DNA of 64,000 nt from Agromyces cerinus subsp. cerinus (GCF_900142065.1 NZ_FSRJ01000004.1:372001-436000), one strand, 5' to 3'; positions 8,792-18,060 are shown, counted from the stretch's first letter. The notes: generated from the sequence alone by a model not told the origin. Numbers and translations: made by a program.

Positions 8792-8810
8792 TCAGGTAAG
8801 CCTACCCTAA
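8792..8810 (-). promoter_or_regulatory. Iron box, DtxR/IdeR-type operator of the adenylation-acyltransferase gene
   Basis: Read on the minus strand, ttagggtaggcttacctga matches TTAGGTTAGGCTAACCTAA nearly throughout. It is 31 bases upstream of the chosen GTG and near the expected promoter. With the box at 2381 it places the transporter and the fusion protein under the same predicted iron-dependent repressor. Confidence 0.85.
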
Positions 8811-8947
8811 CTGCGTATTCAGCCACTTCTCGGATGCATCTCAGGCGACCCGAGGCTTCATCCGAATCGCATGATGCGCCCGAGATCACCGAGCCTTAGT
8901 CTCGCGGCAGGTGCGGTGAACCCCGCAACGATACGAAAGGCGTCGAT

Positions 8948-9340
8948 ATGAACAGCTTCTGGGACTTCATCGTCTGGCTCTTCTGGTTCTACGTGGTCAT
9001 CGCGTGCATCTGGGTCTTCATCACCGTGATCGTCGACATCTTCAGGGATCACTCCCTGAACGGATGGGCGAAGGCGCTCTGGGTGCTGTTCCTGGTGTTC
9101 GTTCCGTTCCTCGCGGCGTTCATCTACCTGATCGCACGCGGACGCGGCATGGCCGAACGCAACGCAGCCAGGGTGGCGGAGTCGCAGGCGGCGAGTGCCG
9201 ACTACATCCGGACCGTCGCGGGCTCCTCCGCTTCGTCGGCAGCGGCGGAGATCGAGAAGGGCAAGCAACTCCTCGACAGCGGGGCCATCACGCAGGCCGA
9301 GTTCGACGCACTCAAGGCGAAGGCGCTGCAGTCCGCGTAG
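8948..9340 (+). CDS. PLDNc and SHOCT domain membrane protein
   Basis: A 130-residue protein. Two hydrophobic helices (about residues 8-32 and 40-62) form a PLDNc-like membrane module with the pattern WAKALWVLFLVFVPFLAAFIYLI. The last 30 residues are a SHOCT motif (EIEKGKQLLDSGAITQAEF). Such proteins are common in actinobacteria. SHOCT is thought to mediate oligomerisation, and no enzymatic role is known for this short form. ATG 8948 has AAAGGCG just upstream. It is divergent from the iron-regulated fusion gene and followed by a strong hairpin. Confidence 0.8.
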   Translation: MNSFWDFIVWLFWFYVVIACIWVFITVIVDIFRDHSLNGWAKALWVLFLVFVPFLAAFIYLIARGRGMAERNAARVAESQAASADYIRTVAGSSASSAAAEIEKGKQLLDSGAITQAEFDALKAKALQSA

Positions 9341-9360
9341 CGACGCGGACACGAGTTCGC

Positions 9361-9394
9361 GGGATGCCGGGCGTCGCATGACGCCCGGCATCCC
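9361..9394 (+). terminator. Hairpin terminator after the PLDNc-SHOCT gene
   Basis: A perfect 15-bp stem (9361-9375 with 9380-9394) closes a 4-base loop (gcat). There is no clear U-tract, as is usual for high-GC actinobacterial terminators. It carries the regional GGATGCC/GGCATCC signature in its arms. Confidence 0.75.
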
Positions 9395-9493
9395 GTCGTC
9401 GGTCGGCGAGCACGTGCCCACCTGATCGACAATCGGTAACGATCCCTCACGCAACCCTCACGGAACCCTGCGAATACCCTACGATTCGAAGTC

Positions 9494-11074
9494 GTGAACC
9501 CTCGATTCGTCACCATCGGTGTGGCAGCGCGTGAGAGCGGCGTCCCGATCTGGCGACTTCGGGCATGGGATGCCTCAGGGCTGCTGACCCCGTCGCGGAC
9601 GCCGAGCGGGTACCGGCTGTTCAGTGCCGCAGACGTCGAACGGGCCAGACGACTCGCCGCGGAGATCGACGGGGCCGAGCGCCTGCACGCGCTGGGGCTC
9701 GCGTATGACGTCGCGACGGGCGGCGATCCGATGGGCGCGGCCGCCGCGGCATCCCGAAGCGACGCCGAGATTCGCACGAGCGAGCGCTACGGCCTGCTGC
9801 GACAGGTGACCCATCATCTTCGCGCGAGCGACGACACCCGATCGGCCGTCGGCTTCTCCGTCGCGCAGCTCGCCCAGTTCATCGGCGCCGACGCCTGGTC
9901 GGTGGCACTCGCCGATCAGCTGCGTCAGAGGATCGAGGTGTACTCGACCTTCGGCCTGTCCGAGCGGTTCACCGACGAGGTCGGTCCGTGGCCGTTCCGG
10001 CAGGGTCTGGGCGGGCAGGTGTACGCGCTTCGCGAGCCGATCTCCGTTCCCGACCTCCAGCCCGTCGTCCGCGCGGGTCGCGAGATGGTGCTCGCCGAAG
10101 GGCTTCGGGCCTACGCCTGCGTCCCGCTCTTCCACGGATCCGCACGGGTCGGAATCCTCGAGATGTACCGACGGACGCCTGATCCGTTCGAGCTCGAAGA
10201 CCTCGATCTGCTCGAGATGGTCGCCTCGCTGATCACCCCGTACATCGAGAGCGGCCGGCTCGTGCAGCAGGTGACCGCGCTCCAGCAGGAACGAGTGCAC
10301 CACTTCAGAACCCTCGTCTCGCAGTTCTCCGCTGCAGGGCGCCGCCAGCGGGAGCAACTCGCCGCGGAACTGCGAACCATCACGGCCGAACTGTCGGCGA
10401 CGGACGCAGGCTCCGGCTCCGCCGGATCGATCGCCGCCCGCCTGACCGGGCTGGCGCAGGAGTCGGAACAGCTCCGGTCGACCGAGTTCGACTTCCTCGA
10501 ACTGGTGAACACGAGCGTGATCGACCGCATCGCTCAGGAACATGTACTGAACTGCTCGCTCGAGGTGCGGCGGTGGCCGGCAGGACTCTCGACCTCCCTG
10601 GCCTCCCGGCTGTACCTGCTGCTCGTTCGTCTCGCCGAGGAGATCGCCGCCATCGCCGAGGACCACGTCGTCATCCGGCTCGACTCGTCGCCCGACCGGA
10701 TCCAGATCGGCCTCGACTACGGCACGACCGACGGGCCGCTGAAGGATCCCTATCATCCGAGTGCCGAGGCGGGCACGATCATCGACGATCTCGACGCAGC
10801 GTTCACCGCGGAACGCGGTCCCGCGTCGTCGAGCGTGACCGTGTCGATCCCTCGCGACGTCGTGGACCACCCGGGCGAACTCCTCACGCAGCGCGAAGCG
10901 GAGACGCTCGAGGCGCTCCGCAGCGGTCTGACCAACCGGGAGATCGCGGCACGGTTCGAGATCTCCGCGAAGACGGTGCAGAACCACCTCACGTCGATCT
11001 ACCGGAAGCTGCAGGTGTCCAATCGCAGCGAGGCGATCAGCGTCGTGGGCGATGCCGCGGCCGAGCTTCGATGA
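9494..11074 (+). CDS. Hybrid transcription regulator: MerR-type HTH, GAF sensor and LuxR-type HTH
   Basis: A 526-residue protein with DNA-binding modules at both ends. Residues 5-65 are MerR-like (TIGVAARESGVPIWRLRAWD, then SGYRLFSAADVERAR). Residues 100-255 are a GAF-like sensor (GPWPFRQGLGGQVYALREP, YACVPLFHGSARVGILEMY). Residues 265-450 contain a helical section and a region loosely like a decayed histidine-kinase ATPase. Residues 460-526 are a LuxR/GerE HTH (LTQREAETLEALRSGLTNREIA, KTVQNHLTSIYRKL). The GTG at 9494 lacks a ribosome site, but TACGAT ends 8 bases before it, so the mRNA is probably leaderless. The ligand and targets are unknown. The aldehyde dehydrogenase gene downstream is a possible target. 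Confidence 0.8.
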   Translation: MNPRFVTIGVAARESGVPIWRLRAWDASGLLTPSRTPSGYRLFSAADVERARRLAAEIDGAERLHALGLAYDVATGGDPMGAAAAASRSDAEIRTSERYGLLRQVTHHLRASDDTRSAVGFSVAQLAQFIGADAWSVALADQLRQRIEVYSTFGLSERFTDEVGPWPFRQGLGGQVYALREPISVPDLQPVVRAGREMVLAEGLRAYACVPLFHGSARVGILEMYRRTPDPFELEDLDLLEMVASLITPYIESGRLVQQVTALQQERVHHFRTLVSQFSAAGRRQREQLAAELRTITAELSATDAGSGSAGSIAARLTGLAQESEQLRSTEFDFLELVNTSVIDRIAQEHVLNCSLEVRRWPAGLSTSLASRLYLLLVRLAEEIAAIAEDHVVIRLDSSPDRIQIGLDYGTTDGPLKDPYHPSAEAGTIIDDLDAAFTAERGPASSSVTVSIPRDVVDHPGELLTQREAETLEALRSGLTNREIAARFEISAKTVQNHLTSIYRKLQVSNRSEAISVVGDAAAELR

Positions 11075-11213
11075 GGGGTCCCACCTCGCCGAGCCGTGCC
11101 ACCCCCACTCGTCGACCGGGCCGACGTGACTAGCGTTGGCCAGTCGGCTCGACCTCGACTGACGATCCCGCAGACGCTCCGTCGTCTTCGTCCGCACTGC
11201 CGGAGGCAACACG

Positions 11214-12665
11214 ATGACCGCATTCCCGACATCCGAGACCTCTGCCACCGCACGCGCCCTCAGCCCCATCGACGGTCGTCTGCTCGCCGAGGTGCCGACC
11301 GCGTCGATCGATGAGGTCGACGCTGTGGTCGCGACGGCGAGGACGGCGTTCGAGCAGTGGTCGGAGCAGACCCCGTTCGAACGCTCGACCATCCTGCAGG
11401 AGTGCGCGGCCAGGATCCGCAGCGTCGCAGGTGACGTCGCGCGGCTCCTCACGCTCGAGAGCGGCAAGCCGCTGCCCGAGGCCGAGTTCGAGGTCATGGC
11501 CGCGGCGGACGTGTTCGACTACTACGCCGCACTCGTCCGCACGCGCGGTGGACGTCTCGCTCCGCAGATGAGCCGCAACGCGACGAGCATCGTGATCAAG
11601 GAACCGATCGGCGTCGTGGGCGCGATCCTCCCCTGGAACTACCCGCTCCTGCTCTGGTCGTGGAAGGCCGCGCCGGCGCTCGCAGCAGGGAACACGGTCA
11701 TCAGCAAGCCGTCGCCCGAGACGATGCTGTCCCTGCCACTCCTGCTCGAGTCGCTCGATCTGCCGGTCGGCGTGCACCAGATCGTGCAGGGCGGCGGCGA
11801 CGTCGGCGAAGCGCTCGTGCGCCACCGCGGCGTCGACAAGATCGCGTTCACCGGCAGCTCCGCCGTCGGCAAGAAGATCATGGCGCTCTGCGCACAGGAT
11901 GCCAGGCGCTGTTCCGTCGAGATGTCGGGCCACGACGCCATGATCGTCTGGGACGACGTCGACCTCGACCTCGCCGTGGAAGCCGCCCTGTTCGCGAAGT
12001 TCGCCAACAACGGCCAGGTGTGCACGGCCGCCGAGCGCTTCTTCGTGCGAGACACGATCATCGACGAGTTCACGGAGCGCTTCGCAGCGCGCATGGCCCA
12101 GCTCGTCATCGGAGATCCCCTCGACCCCCGAACCGACGTCGGCCCGCTGGTCGGCGAAGCCCACCGTCAGCGCGTGGCCGACTACTGCCGGCGCGCCCGC
12201 GAGGCCGGCGGCGAGATCCTCCTCGGCGGCACGTCGATCGACGGCCCCGGTGCGTTCTTCGAGCCGACGCTCATCCGCGGGCTCAGTCACGAGGCCGTCA
12301 ACGATCTCGGCGAGATCTTCGGCCCCGTGGCCCCGGTCACTCCCATCAGCACCTTCGACGAGGGCATCGCGTTCGCCAACGACAACCGCTTCGGGCTGAG
12401 CTGCAACGTGCTCGTCGGCGACCTCGGTCTGGCGATGAAGGCCGCGTGGGCGCTGAAGGTCGGCACCGTCTGGATCAACAATCCGCTGCCCGACAACTAC
12501 GCAGCCCCGTTCGGCGGCTTCCGCGAGGCGGGACTCGGGCGCGAGCTCGGCGAGGAGGGCCTCGACGCCTACACCGAGAGCAAGCACGTATGGATCGAGC
12601 ACGGCCTGACCGAGCAGCCCCACTGGTACGGCGCCAGGCACGCGCCGATCGAGACCGCTCGCTGA
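11214..12665 (+). CDS. NAD(P)-dependent aldehyde dehydrogenase
   Basis: A 483-residue member of the aldehyde dehydrogenase superfamily, oxidising an aldehyde to the acid. Visible signatures: PWNYP (cofactor-site loop), FTGSSAVGKKI (NAD-binding), the general-base Glu in SVEMSGHDAM, the nucleophile Cys in NNGQVCTAAERFFV, and EIFGPVAPV near the C-terminus. The length is usual for the family. The closest class is probably succinate-semialdehyde or betaine/lactaldehyde type, which cannot be decided here. The ATG at 11214 follows GGAGG. It stands alone, with the hybrid regulator upstream and a convergent stress protein downstream. A role in lactaldehyde oxidation for the rhamnose pathway is possible but not shown. 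Confidence 0.85.
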   Translation: MTAFPTSETSATARALSPIDGRLLAEVPTASIDEVDAVVATARTAFEQWSEQTPFERSTILQECAARIRSVAGDVARLLTLESGKPLPEAEFEVMAAADVFDYYAALVRTRGGRLAPQMSRNATSIVIKEPIGVVGAILPWNYPLLLWSWKAAPALAAGNTVISKPSPETMLSLPLLLESLDLPVGVHQIVQGGGDVGEALVRHRGVDKIAFTGSSAVGKKIMALCAQDARRCSVEMSGHDAMIVWDDVDLDLAVEAALFAKFANNGQVCTAAERFFVRDTIIDEFTERFAARMAQLVIGDPLDPRTDVGPLVGEAHRQRVADYCRRAREAGGEILLGGTSIDGPGAFFEPTLIRGLSHEAVNDLGEIFGPVAPVTPISTFDEGIAFANDNRFGLSCNVLVGDLGLAMKAAWALKVGTVWINNPLPDNYAAPFGGFREAGLGRELGEEGLDAYTESKHVWIEHGLTEQPHWYGARHAPIETAR

Positions 12666-12705
12666 GTCGTCGCCGATCCGAGCCCGCCCTCGGTCTGACC
12701 GCGGG

Positions 12706-13206
12706 TCACTCGGCGGGCGGTGTCTCTCGATTCAGCGGAACGAGCAGCACCGGCCGGTCCTGCCCCATTGCGAGCGCCTTCGCCAGCGAGCCGGTGAAGA
12801 ACTCCTCGACGCGGTGGAGGCCCCCGTGCCGCCTCGTGCCGACGACGAGCATGCGCGAGTGCACGTCCGCCGCCAGTCGGGACAACGCACTCGCCGGATC
12901 CCCCGCGAGCACGCGGAAGGACCACTGCACGCGACTCTCGGCGAGGGCCGAGCCGAGCATGCCCTTGATCGTCGACGCGACAGCGGACATCTCCTCGTCG
13001 ATCGCGGGATCGAGCGAATCGCGCGTGCGCGGTTCCGTGTACTCGAGTTCGACGAGGGCGCTGTTGAGCTCAACGTAGGCGAAGATCACCTCGCAGCCCA
13101 TCGAACCGGCGGTGCGTTCGGCGGTCTCGATGATCCGCGATGGGAGGCCAGGCTCGATGCCCACCACGATCGGGCCGTCGTCGAGATGGGTTGCCGATTC
13201 CGACAT
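12706..13206 (-). CDS. Universal stress protein (UspA family)
   Basis: A 166-residue single-domain Usp. The N-terminal strand IVVGIEPGLPS and the C-terminal nucleotide motif GTRRHGGLHRVEEFFTGSLAKAL (residues about 129-151, fitting G-2x-G-9x-G-S) indicate an ATP-binding UspA-type fold. It ends RPVLLVPL, typical of the last strand. It follows the rhamnose kinase gene on the same strand after about 100 bases, and no terminator separates them clearly, so some readthrough from the rha operon is possible. Confidence 0.85.
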   Translation of the reverse strand: MSESATHLDDGPIVVGIEPGLPSRIIETAERTAGSMGCEVIFAYVELNSALVELEYTEPRTRDSLDPAIDEEMSAVASTIKGMLGSALAESRVQWSFRVLAGDPASALSRLAADVHSRMLVVGTRRHGGLHRVEEFFTGSLAKALAMGQDRPVLLVPLNRETPPAE

Positions 13207-13304
13207 GTCGCTACCGCCAGTTCGCTCGAGCAGGATGGAACGCCGTCGCGTCAGTCAAACACGAGAGTCGGGGCGCGCACCAGTGGCAGGTGAAAGCGCG
13301 AGCC

Positions 13305-14783
13305 TCACGTACGGCGCACCGGCCCGAGCGATGCGTCGCCTGTCCGGGACGCCGCCGGCTCGTGGCGTCGCGGGGCGAAGGCCCGTGCCACGAGCGCCCG
13401 CAGCGCTTCGAGGTCGCCGCTCGCGAACCCCTGGGCGCGCGCCTGCACGAGCACGTTGCCGATCGCGGTCGCCTCGACGGGCCCGGCCAGCACCGGCAGG
13501 CCCGCGCGGTCGGCGGTGCGCTGACAGAGCAGCTCGTTGAGCGCACCGCCGCCGACCACGTGGATGGTCTCGACGTCGACGCCCGAGAGCACCGATGCGG
13601 TGCGCACGGCGCCCGCGAACGCCTCGGCGAGGCTCTCGATGATCGAACGCGCGAACTCGGCACGACTGCGCGGTGCCGCGACGCCGTGCTCGGCGCACCA
13701 TTCGGCGATCCGTCCCGGCAGGTCGCCGGGCGCGAGGAAGCGCGGGTCGTCCGCGTCGAAGACGGCGACGGACCCGGTGACGGATGCCGCGGCCGCCAGC
13801 AGTTCGGAGAGGTCGATGCGCTCGCCGTCGCGCTCCCACCACCGCACCGACTCCGACAGCAGCCAGAGCCCCATGACGTTGTGCAGGAACCGCACGCGGC
13901 CGTCGACGCCGCCCTCGTTCGTGAAGTTCGCCTCGCGCGCGGCATCCGTCGTCACGGGCCGTTCGAGCTCGACGCCGACGAGGCCCCACGTGCCGCAGGA
14001 GATGTACGCGGCCGATTCGGCACGCATGGGTACCGCGACGACCGCCGATGCGGTGTCGTGCGAGCCGACGGCGATGACCTCGATGCCCGACGGGGCGCCG
14101 AGTTCGGCCGCGACGGCGGTGCGGAGCGGACCGAACGACTCCCCCGGGCTCACGAGCGGTGCGAACACGGATGCCGGGAGCCCGAGCCGCTCGATGAGCT
14201 CGTCGTCCCACTCCCCCGATGCGACGGCGACGAGGCCGGTGGTCGAGGCGTTCGTGCGTTCGGCCAGGCGCGCACCGGTGAGCTGGAACCCGATGAGGTC
14301 GGGCACGAGGAGGAGCGAGGAGGCGCTGCCGAGGCATCCGCTCTCGCGCTCGGCGGCGAGCTGGTACAGGGTGTTGAACGGCAGGAACTGCAGGCCGTTG
14401 CGGCGGTAGAGCTCGTCGAACGGCAGGGCGCCGTGCACCGCCTCGACGCCCCGGCCGCTGCGCTCGTCGCGGTAGTGGAACGGTTCGCCGAGCATGCGGT
14501 CGCCCTGGAGCAGGGCGTAGTCGACCGCCCAGGAGTCGACGCCGATCGAGGCCGCCGACGGGTCTCGCCGGAACGCCTCGGCGAGGCCCGCGGTCAGGTC
14601 GCGGTAGAGACCCGTGAGGTCCCAGTGCAGTCCCGAGGCGAGGCGCACCGGGCCGTTCGCGAATCGCGTGACGTGGTCGAGCGCGAGCGTGCCGGCCCGG
14701 CCGTCGACGTGGCCGAGGATGACGCGCCCACTCGTCGCCCCCAGGTCGACGGCCGCGACGGTGCCCGCGCTCGCGCCGCTCAT
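13305..14783 (-). CDS. rhaB: Rhamnulokinase
   Basis: A 492-residue FGGY-family sugar kinase that phosphorylates L-rhamnulose at C1 using ATP. The N-terminal phosphate loop AAVDLGATSGRVILGHVDGR is the RhaB version, with Ser/Gly-Arg after DLGAT. The central GSHDTASAVVAVP and the C-terminal adenosine-binding loop VVGGGALNELLCQRTAD are both present. The ATG at 14783 overlaps the stop of the aldolase/dehydrogenase gene (ATGA), so it is translationally coupled as the last gene of the rha operon. Nothing essential appears to be missing. Confidence 0.92.
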   Translation of the reverse strand: MSGASAGTVAAVDLGATSGRVILGHVDGRAGTLALDHVTRFANGPVRLASGLHWDLTGLYRDLTAGLAEAFRRDPSAASIGVDSWAVDYALLQGDRMLGEPFHYRDERSGRGVEAVHGALPFDELYRRNGLQFLPFNTLYQLAAERESGCLGSASSLLLVPDLIGFQLTGARLAERTNASTTGLVAVASGEWDDELIERLGLPASVFAPLVSPGESFGPLRTAVAAELGAPSGIEVIAVGSHDTASAVVAVPMRAESAAYISCGTWGLVGVELERPVTTDAAREANFTNEGGVDGRVRFLHNVMGLWLLSESVRWWERDGERIDLSELLAAAASVTGSVAVFDADDPRFLAPGDLPGRIAEWCAEHGVAAPRSRAEFARSIIESLAEAFAGAVRTASVLSGVDVETIHVVGGGALNELLCQRTADRAGLPVLAGPVEATAIGNVLVQARAQGFASGDLEALRALVARAFAPRRHEPAASRTGDASLGPVRRT

Positions 14784-16816
14784 CGCAGGAAGGCTGCCGC
14801 GACGCCCGCGTCGACGGGGATGTGGAGGCCGGTGGTGTGGCTGAGCTCGGGCCCCGTCAGCACGATGACCGCGTTCGCGACGTGCTCGGGGAGCACCTCG
14901 CGCTTCAGGATCGTGCGCTGGGCGTAGAACTCGCCGAGCTTGTCCTCTTCGATGCCGTAGGTCTTCGCACGGTTCGCGCCCCAGCCGCTCGCGAAGATGC
15001 CGGAGCCGCGCACGACGCCGTCGGGGTTGATGCCGTTGACCTTGATGCCGTACTCGCCGAGCTCGACCGCGAGCAGGCGCACCTGGTGGGCCTGGTCGGC
15101 CTTCGTCGCCGAGTAGGCGATGTTGTTCGGCCCGGCGAAGACCGAGTTCTTCGAGGAGATGTAGACGATGTCGCCGCCGAGTCCCTGGTCGATGAGCACT
15201 CGAGCTGCGGCCTTCGAGACGAGGAAGGAGCCCTTGGCCATGACGTCGTGCTGCAGGTCCCAGTCGGCCTCGGTGGTCTCGAGGAGCGGCTTCGACAGCG
15301 AGAGGCCGGCGTTGTTCACGACGAGGTCGAGGCCGCCGAAGGCGAGCACCGCCTCATCGATCGCGGCCTGCACCGCCGCGGCATCCGTCACGTTCGCGGC
15401 GACGCCGATCGCGACATCCGCGCTGCCGAGCTCGGCGGCGGCGGCTCGGGCCTTCTCGAGGTCGAGGTCGGCGATGACGACGCACGCGCCCTCGGCCGCG
15501 AGGCGGGTGGCGATGGCCTTGCCGATGCCGGACGCTGCGCCCGTCACGAGCGCGATGCGTCCCGCGTGGGGCTTCGGCTTCGGCATGCGCTGGAGCTTGG
15601 CCTCCTCGAGCGCCCAGTACTCGATCGCGAACTTCTCGGCGTCGCTGATGGGCGCGTAGGTCGAGAGCGCCTCGGCGCCGCGCATCACGTTGATCGCGTT
15701 GACGTAGAACTCGCCCGCGACACGAGCAGTCTGCTTGTTCGCGCCGTAGCTGAACATGCCGACGCCCGGCACCAGCACGATGAGCGGGTCGGCGCCGCGG
15801 ATCGCGGGGCTCGAGGCATCCGCGTGGGCGTCGTAGTACGCCTGGTAGTCGGCGCGGTAGGCCTCGTGCAACTGCTGCAGTCGCGCGATCGAGTCCTCGA
15901 TCGAGGCGTCGGCCGGCAGGTCGAGCACCATCGGCTTGACCTTCGTGCGCAGGAAGTGGTCGGGGCAGCTCGTGCCGAGGGACGCGAGGCGGGGGTGCTC
16001 GGCGCGGGCGAGGAAGTCGAGCACCTCGGGGGCGTCCGTGAAGTGGCCGACCATGGGCTTGTCGTGGCTCGCGATGCCCCGGACGGTCGCCGCGAGGGCG
16101 GCCGCCTTGGCCCGTCGTTCGGATGCCTCGAGCGGGCCGAAGCCCTCGAGCTCGGCGCCGAACGGGTCGGACGTGCCGTGCTCGGCGATGTAGGCGGCGG
16201 CGGTGTCGATGATCCAGAGCGAGTTCGACTCGGCCTCCTCCGAGGTGTCGCCCCACGCGGTGATGCCGTGACCGCCGAGGATGCAGCCGATCGCGGCGGG
16301 GTTCGCCGCCCTGATGGCGGCGATATCGAGCCCGAGCTGGAAGCCGGGGCGGCGCCACGGCACCCAGACGACCTTGTCGCCGAAGATCTTCGCCGTCAGT
16401 TCCTCGCCATCGGCCGCGGTGGCGATCGCGATGCCGGAGTCCGGGTGCAGGTGGTCGACGTGCGCCGCGTCGACGAGGCCGTGCATGGCCGTGTCGATCG
16501 ACGGCGCCGCACCGCCCTTGCCGTGCAGCGTGTAGTCGAACGCGGCGACCATCTCGTCTTCGCGGTCGACGCCCGGGTAGACGCCGACCAGGGCGCGCAG
16601 GCGATCGAGGCGCAGCACCGCGAGGCCCTGCTCGGTGAGGGTGCCGAGATCGCCGCCGGAGCCCTTGACCCACATCAGCTCGACGGGCTCGCCCGTGACC
16701 GGGTCGGTCTCGGTGCCCTTGGCCGAGGTGTTGCCACCGGCGTAGTTCGTGTTCTTCGGGTCGGCGCCGAGGCGGTTCGACCGTGCGATGAGGTCGGCTG
16801 CAGCCTGGTTCGTCAT
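14780..16816 (-). CDS. Bifunctional rhamnulose-1-phosphate aldolase / short-chain alcohol dehydrogenase
   Basis: A 678-residue fusion of the RhaEW/YuxG type. Residues 1-420 form a class II aldolase-like domain (NTNYAGGNTSAKG near the start; metal-site His in DHLHPDSGIA and GHGITAWGD). It splits L-rhamnulose-1-phosphate into dihydroxyacetone phosphate and L-lactaldehyde. Residues 425-678 are a short-chain dehydrogenase (cofactor loop TGAASGIGKA, active-site ISSKNSVFAG and YSATK) that probably oxidises the lactaldehyde. Fusing the two passes a reactive aldehyde directly to the next step. The ATG at 16816 has AAGGACCCTCCTC upstream. It sits between rhaI and rhaB. Confidence 0.92.
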   Translation of the reverse strand: MTNQAAADLIARSNRLGADPKNTNYAGGNTSAKGTETDPVTGEPVELMWVKGSGGDLGTLTEQGLAVLRLDRLRALVGVYPGVDREDEMVAAFDYTLHGKGGAAPSIDTAMHGLVDAAHVDHLHPDSGIAIATAADGEELTAKIFGDKVVWVPWRRPGFQLGLDIAAIRAANPAAIGCILGGHGITAWGDTSEEAESNSLWIIDTAAAYIAEHGTSDPFGAELEGFGPLEASERRAKAAALAATVRGIASHDKPMVGHFTDAPEVLDFLARAEHPRLASLGTSCPDHFLRTKVKPMVLDLPADASIEDSIARLQQLHEAYRADYQAYYDAHADASSPAIRGADPLIVLVPGVGMFSYGANKQTARVAGEFYVNAINVMRGAEALSTYAPISDAEKFAIEYWALEEAKLQRMPKPKPHAGRIALVTGAASGIGKAIATRLAAEGACVVIADLDLEKARAAAAELGSADVAIGVAANVTDAAAVQAAIDEAVLAFGGLDLVVNNAGLSLSKPLLETTEADWDLQHDVMAKGSFLVSKAAARVLIDQGLGGDIVYISSKNSVFAGPNNIAYSATKADQAHQVRLLAVELGEYGIKVNGINPDGVVRGSGIFASGWGANRAKTYGIEEDKLGEFYAQRTILKREVLPEHVANAVIVLTGPELSHTTGLHIPVDAGVAAAFLR

Positions 16817-16864
16817 GAGGAGGGTCCTTCGGGGAGCGGAGAGGAGATGGTGGGTCGGGAAGGG

Positions 16865-18031
16865 TCAGGCGCCCCAGCTGGCCTGCACGCCGCCGACGCG
16901 GTCGGCGGCGATCTGCTGCAGGTAGCCGGATGCCGCGAACGCCGCCATGGGGTCGGCGGGCAGGCCCCGCGACTCGCGCCACTCGCCGAGGGCCGGGCGC
17001 ACGTCGGTGTAGAAGGCATCCATGAAGATGCGGTTGGCCTCGAGCACGTCGCCCGAGACCTGCGCTGCGCGCAGCGCATCGATGTCGACGATGAGCGCTC
17101 GCGCCGTCATCTCCTGCACGTTCAGCACTGAGCGGATCTGGCCGGGCACCTTGTCCTCGACGTTGTGGCACTGGTCGAGCATGAACGCGACGTCGGGGTT
17201 GTTCAGGCCGCCGCCGCGGATGACCTCGACGAGGATGCGGAACAGCTGGTACGGGTCGGCCGCGCCCACGATGAGGTCGTCGTCGGCGTAGAAGCGCGAG
17301 TTGAAGTCGAAGGAGCCGAGCTTGCCGAGCCGCAGCAGCTGCATGACGATGAACTCGATGTTCGTGCCGGGCGCGTGGTGGCCGGTGTCGAGGCAGACCA
17401 TCGCCTTGTCGCCGAGCGCGGCGACCTGGGCGTAGCTCGTGCCCCAGTCGGGGACGTCGGTGTGGTAGAACGCCGGCTCGAAGAACTTGTACTCGAGCAC
17501 GAGGCGCTGTTCGTCGCCGAGGCGTGCGTAGATCTCCTGCAGCGACTCGTGCAGCCGGTCCTGGCGACCGCGCAGGTCGGCCTGACCCGGGTAGTTCGAG
17601 CCCTCGGCGAGCCAGATCTTCAGGTCGCGCGAACCGGTCGCGTGCATGATGTCGATGCACTCGAGGTGGTGGTCGATCGCCTTGCGGCGCACGGCGGCGT
17701 CTTCGTGGGTGAGGGCGCCGAACTTGTAGTCGTCGTCCTGGAAGGTGTTCGAGTTGACGGTGCCGAGTTCGACGCCGTGCTCCTCGGCGTGCGCGCGGAG
17801 CGCCGAGTAGTCGTCGACCTTGTCCCACGGGATGTGCAGGGCGACCGTCGGGGCGAGCGCGGTGAACCGGTGCACCTGCGCGGCATCCGCGATCTTCTCG
17901 AAGGGGTCGCGGGGGGTGCCCGGCGTCGCGAAGACCTTGAAGCGGGTGCCGGAGTTGCCGAATGCCCACGAGGGCAGCTCGATGGCCTGCTGCTCGAGCT
18001 GGCCGAGGACGTCGGTTGGGAGGATGCTCAC
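16865..18031 (-). CDS. rhaI: L-rhamnose isomerase (RhaI type)
   Basis: A 388-residue metal-dependent TIM-barrel isomerase converting L-rhamnose to L-rhamnulose. Metal and catalytic residues are visible in LEYKFFEPAFYHT (Glu), VCLDTGHHAPGTN (Asp, His) and SFDFNSRFYADDDL (Asp cluster), the pattern of the Pseudomonas stutzeri-type enzyme rather than E. coli RhaA. I start at GTG 18031 (MSILPTDVL), with GGAAAG 7 bases before it. Longer frames overlap the mutarotase gene. It lies 29 bases after rhaM and 48 bases before the aldolase gene. Confidence 0.92.
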   Translation of the reverse strand: MSILPTDVLGQLEQQAIELPSWAFGNSGTRFKVFATPGTPRDPFEKIADAAQVHRFTALAPTVALHIPWDKVDDYSALRAHAEEHGVELGTVNSNTFQDDDYKFGALTHEDAAVRRKAIDHHLECIDIMHATGSRDLKIWLAEGSNYPGQADLRGRQDRLHESLQEIYARLGDEQRLVLEYKFFEPAFYHTDVPDWGTSYAQVAALGDKAMVCLDTGHHAPGTNIEFIVMQLLRLGKLGSFDFNSRFYADDDLIVGAADPYQLFRILVEVIRGGGLNNPDVAFMLDQCHNVEDKVPGQIRSVLNVQEMTARALIVDIDALRAAQVSGDVLEANRIFMDAFYTDVRPALGEWRESRGLPADPMAAFAASGYLQQIAADRVGGVQASWGA

Positions 18032-18060
18032 GATGGCTCTTTCCGGTTTCTGGTGCGTGT

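Noticed and set aside
11214-12665. Aldehyde dehydrogenase as part of the rhamnose operon
   Set aside because: It is on the opposite strand, separated by the stress protein gene, and the rha operon already carries a fused dehydrogenase. A functional link remains possible but is not supported by layout.
13140-17131. Very long open frames on the plus strand opposite rhaB and the aldolase gene
   Set aside because: They are antisense to genes with clear catalytic motifs, contain no recognisable domain and have Arg/Gly/Asp-rich shadow composition typical of high-GC antisense frames.
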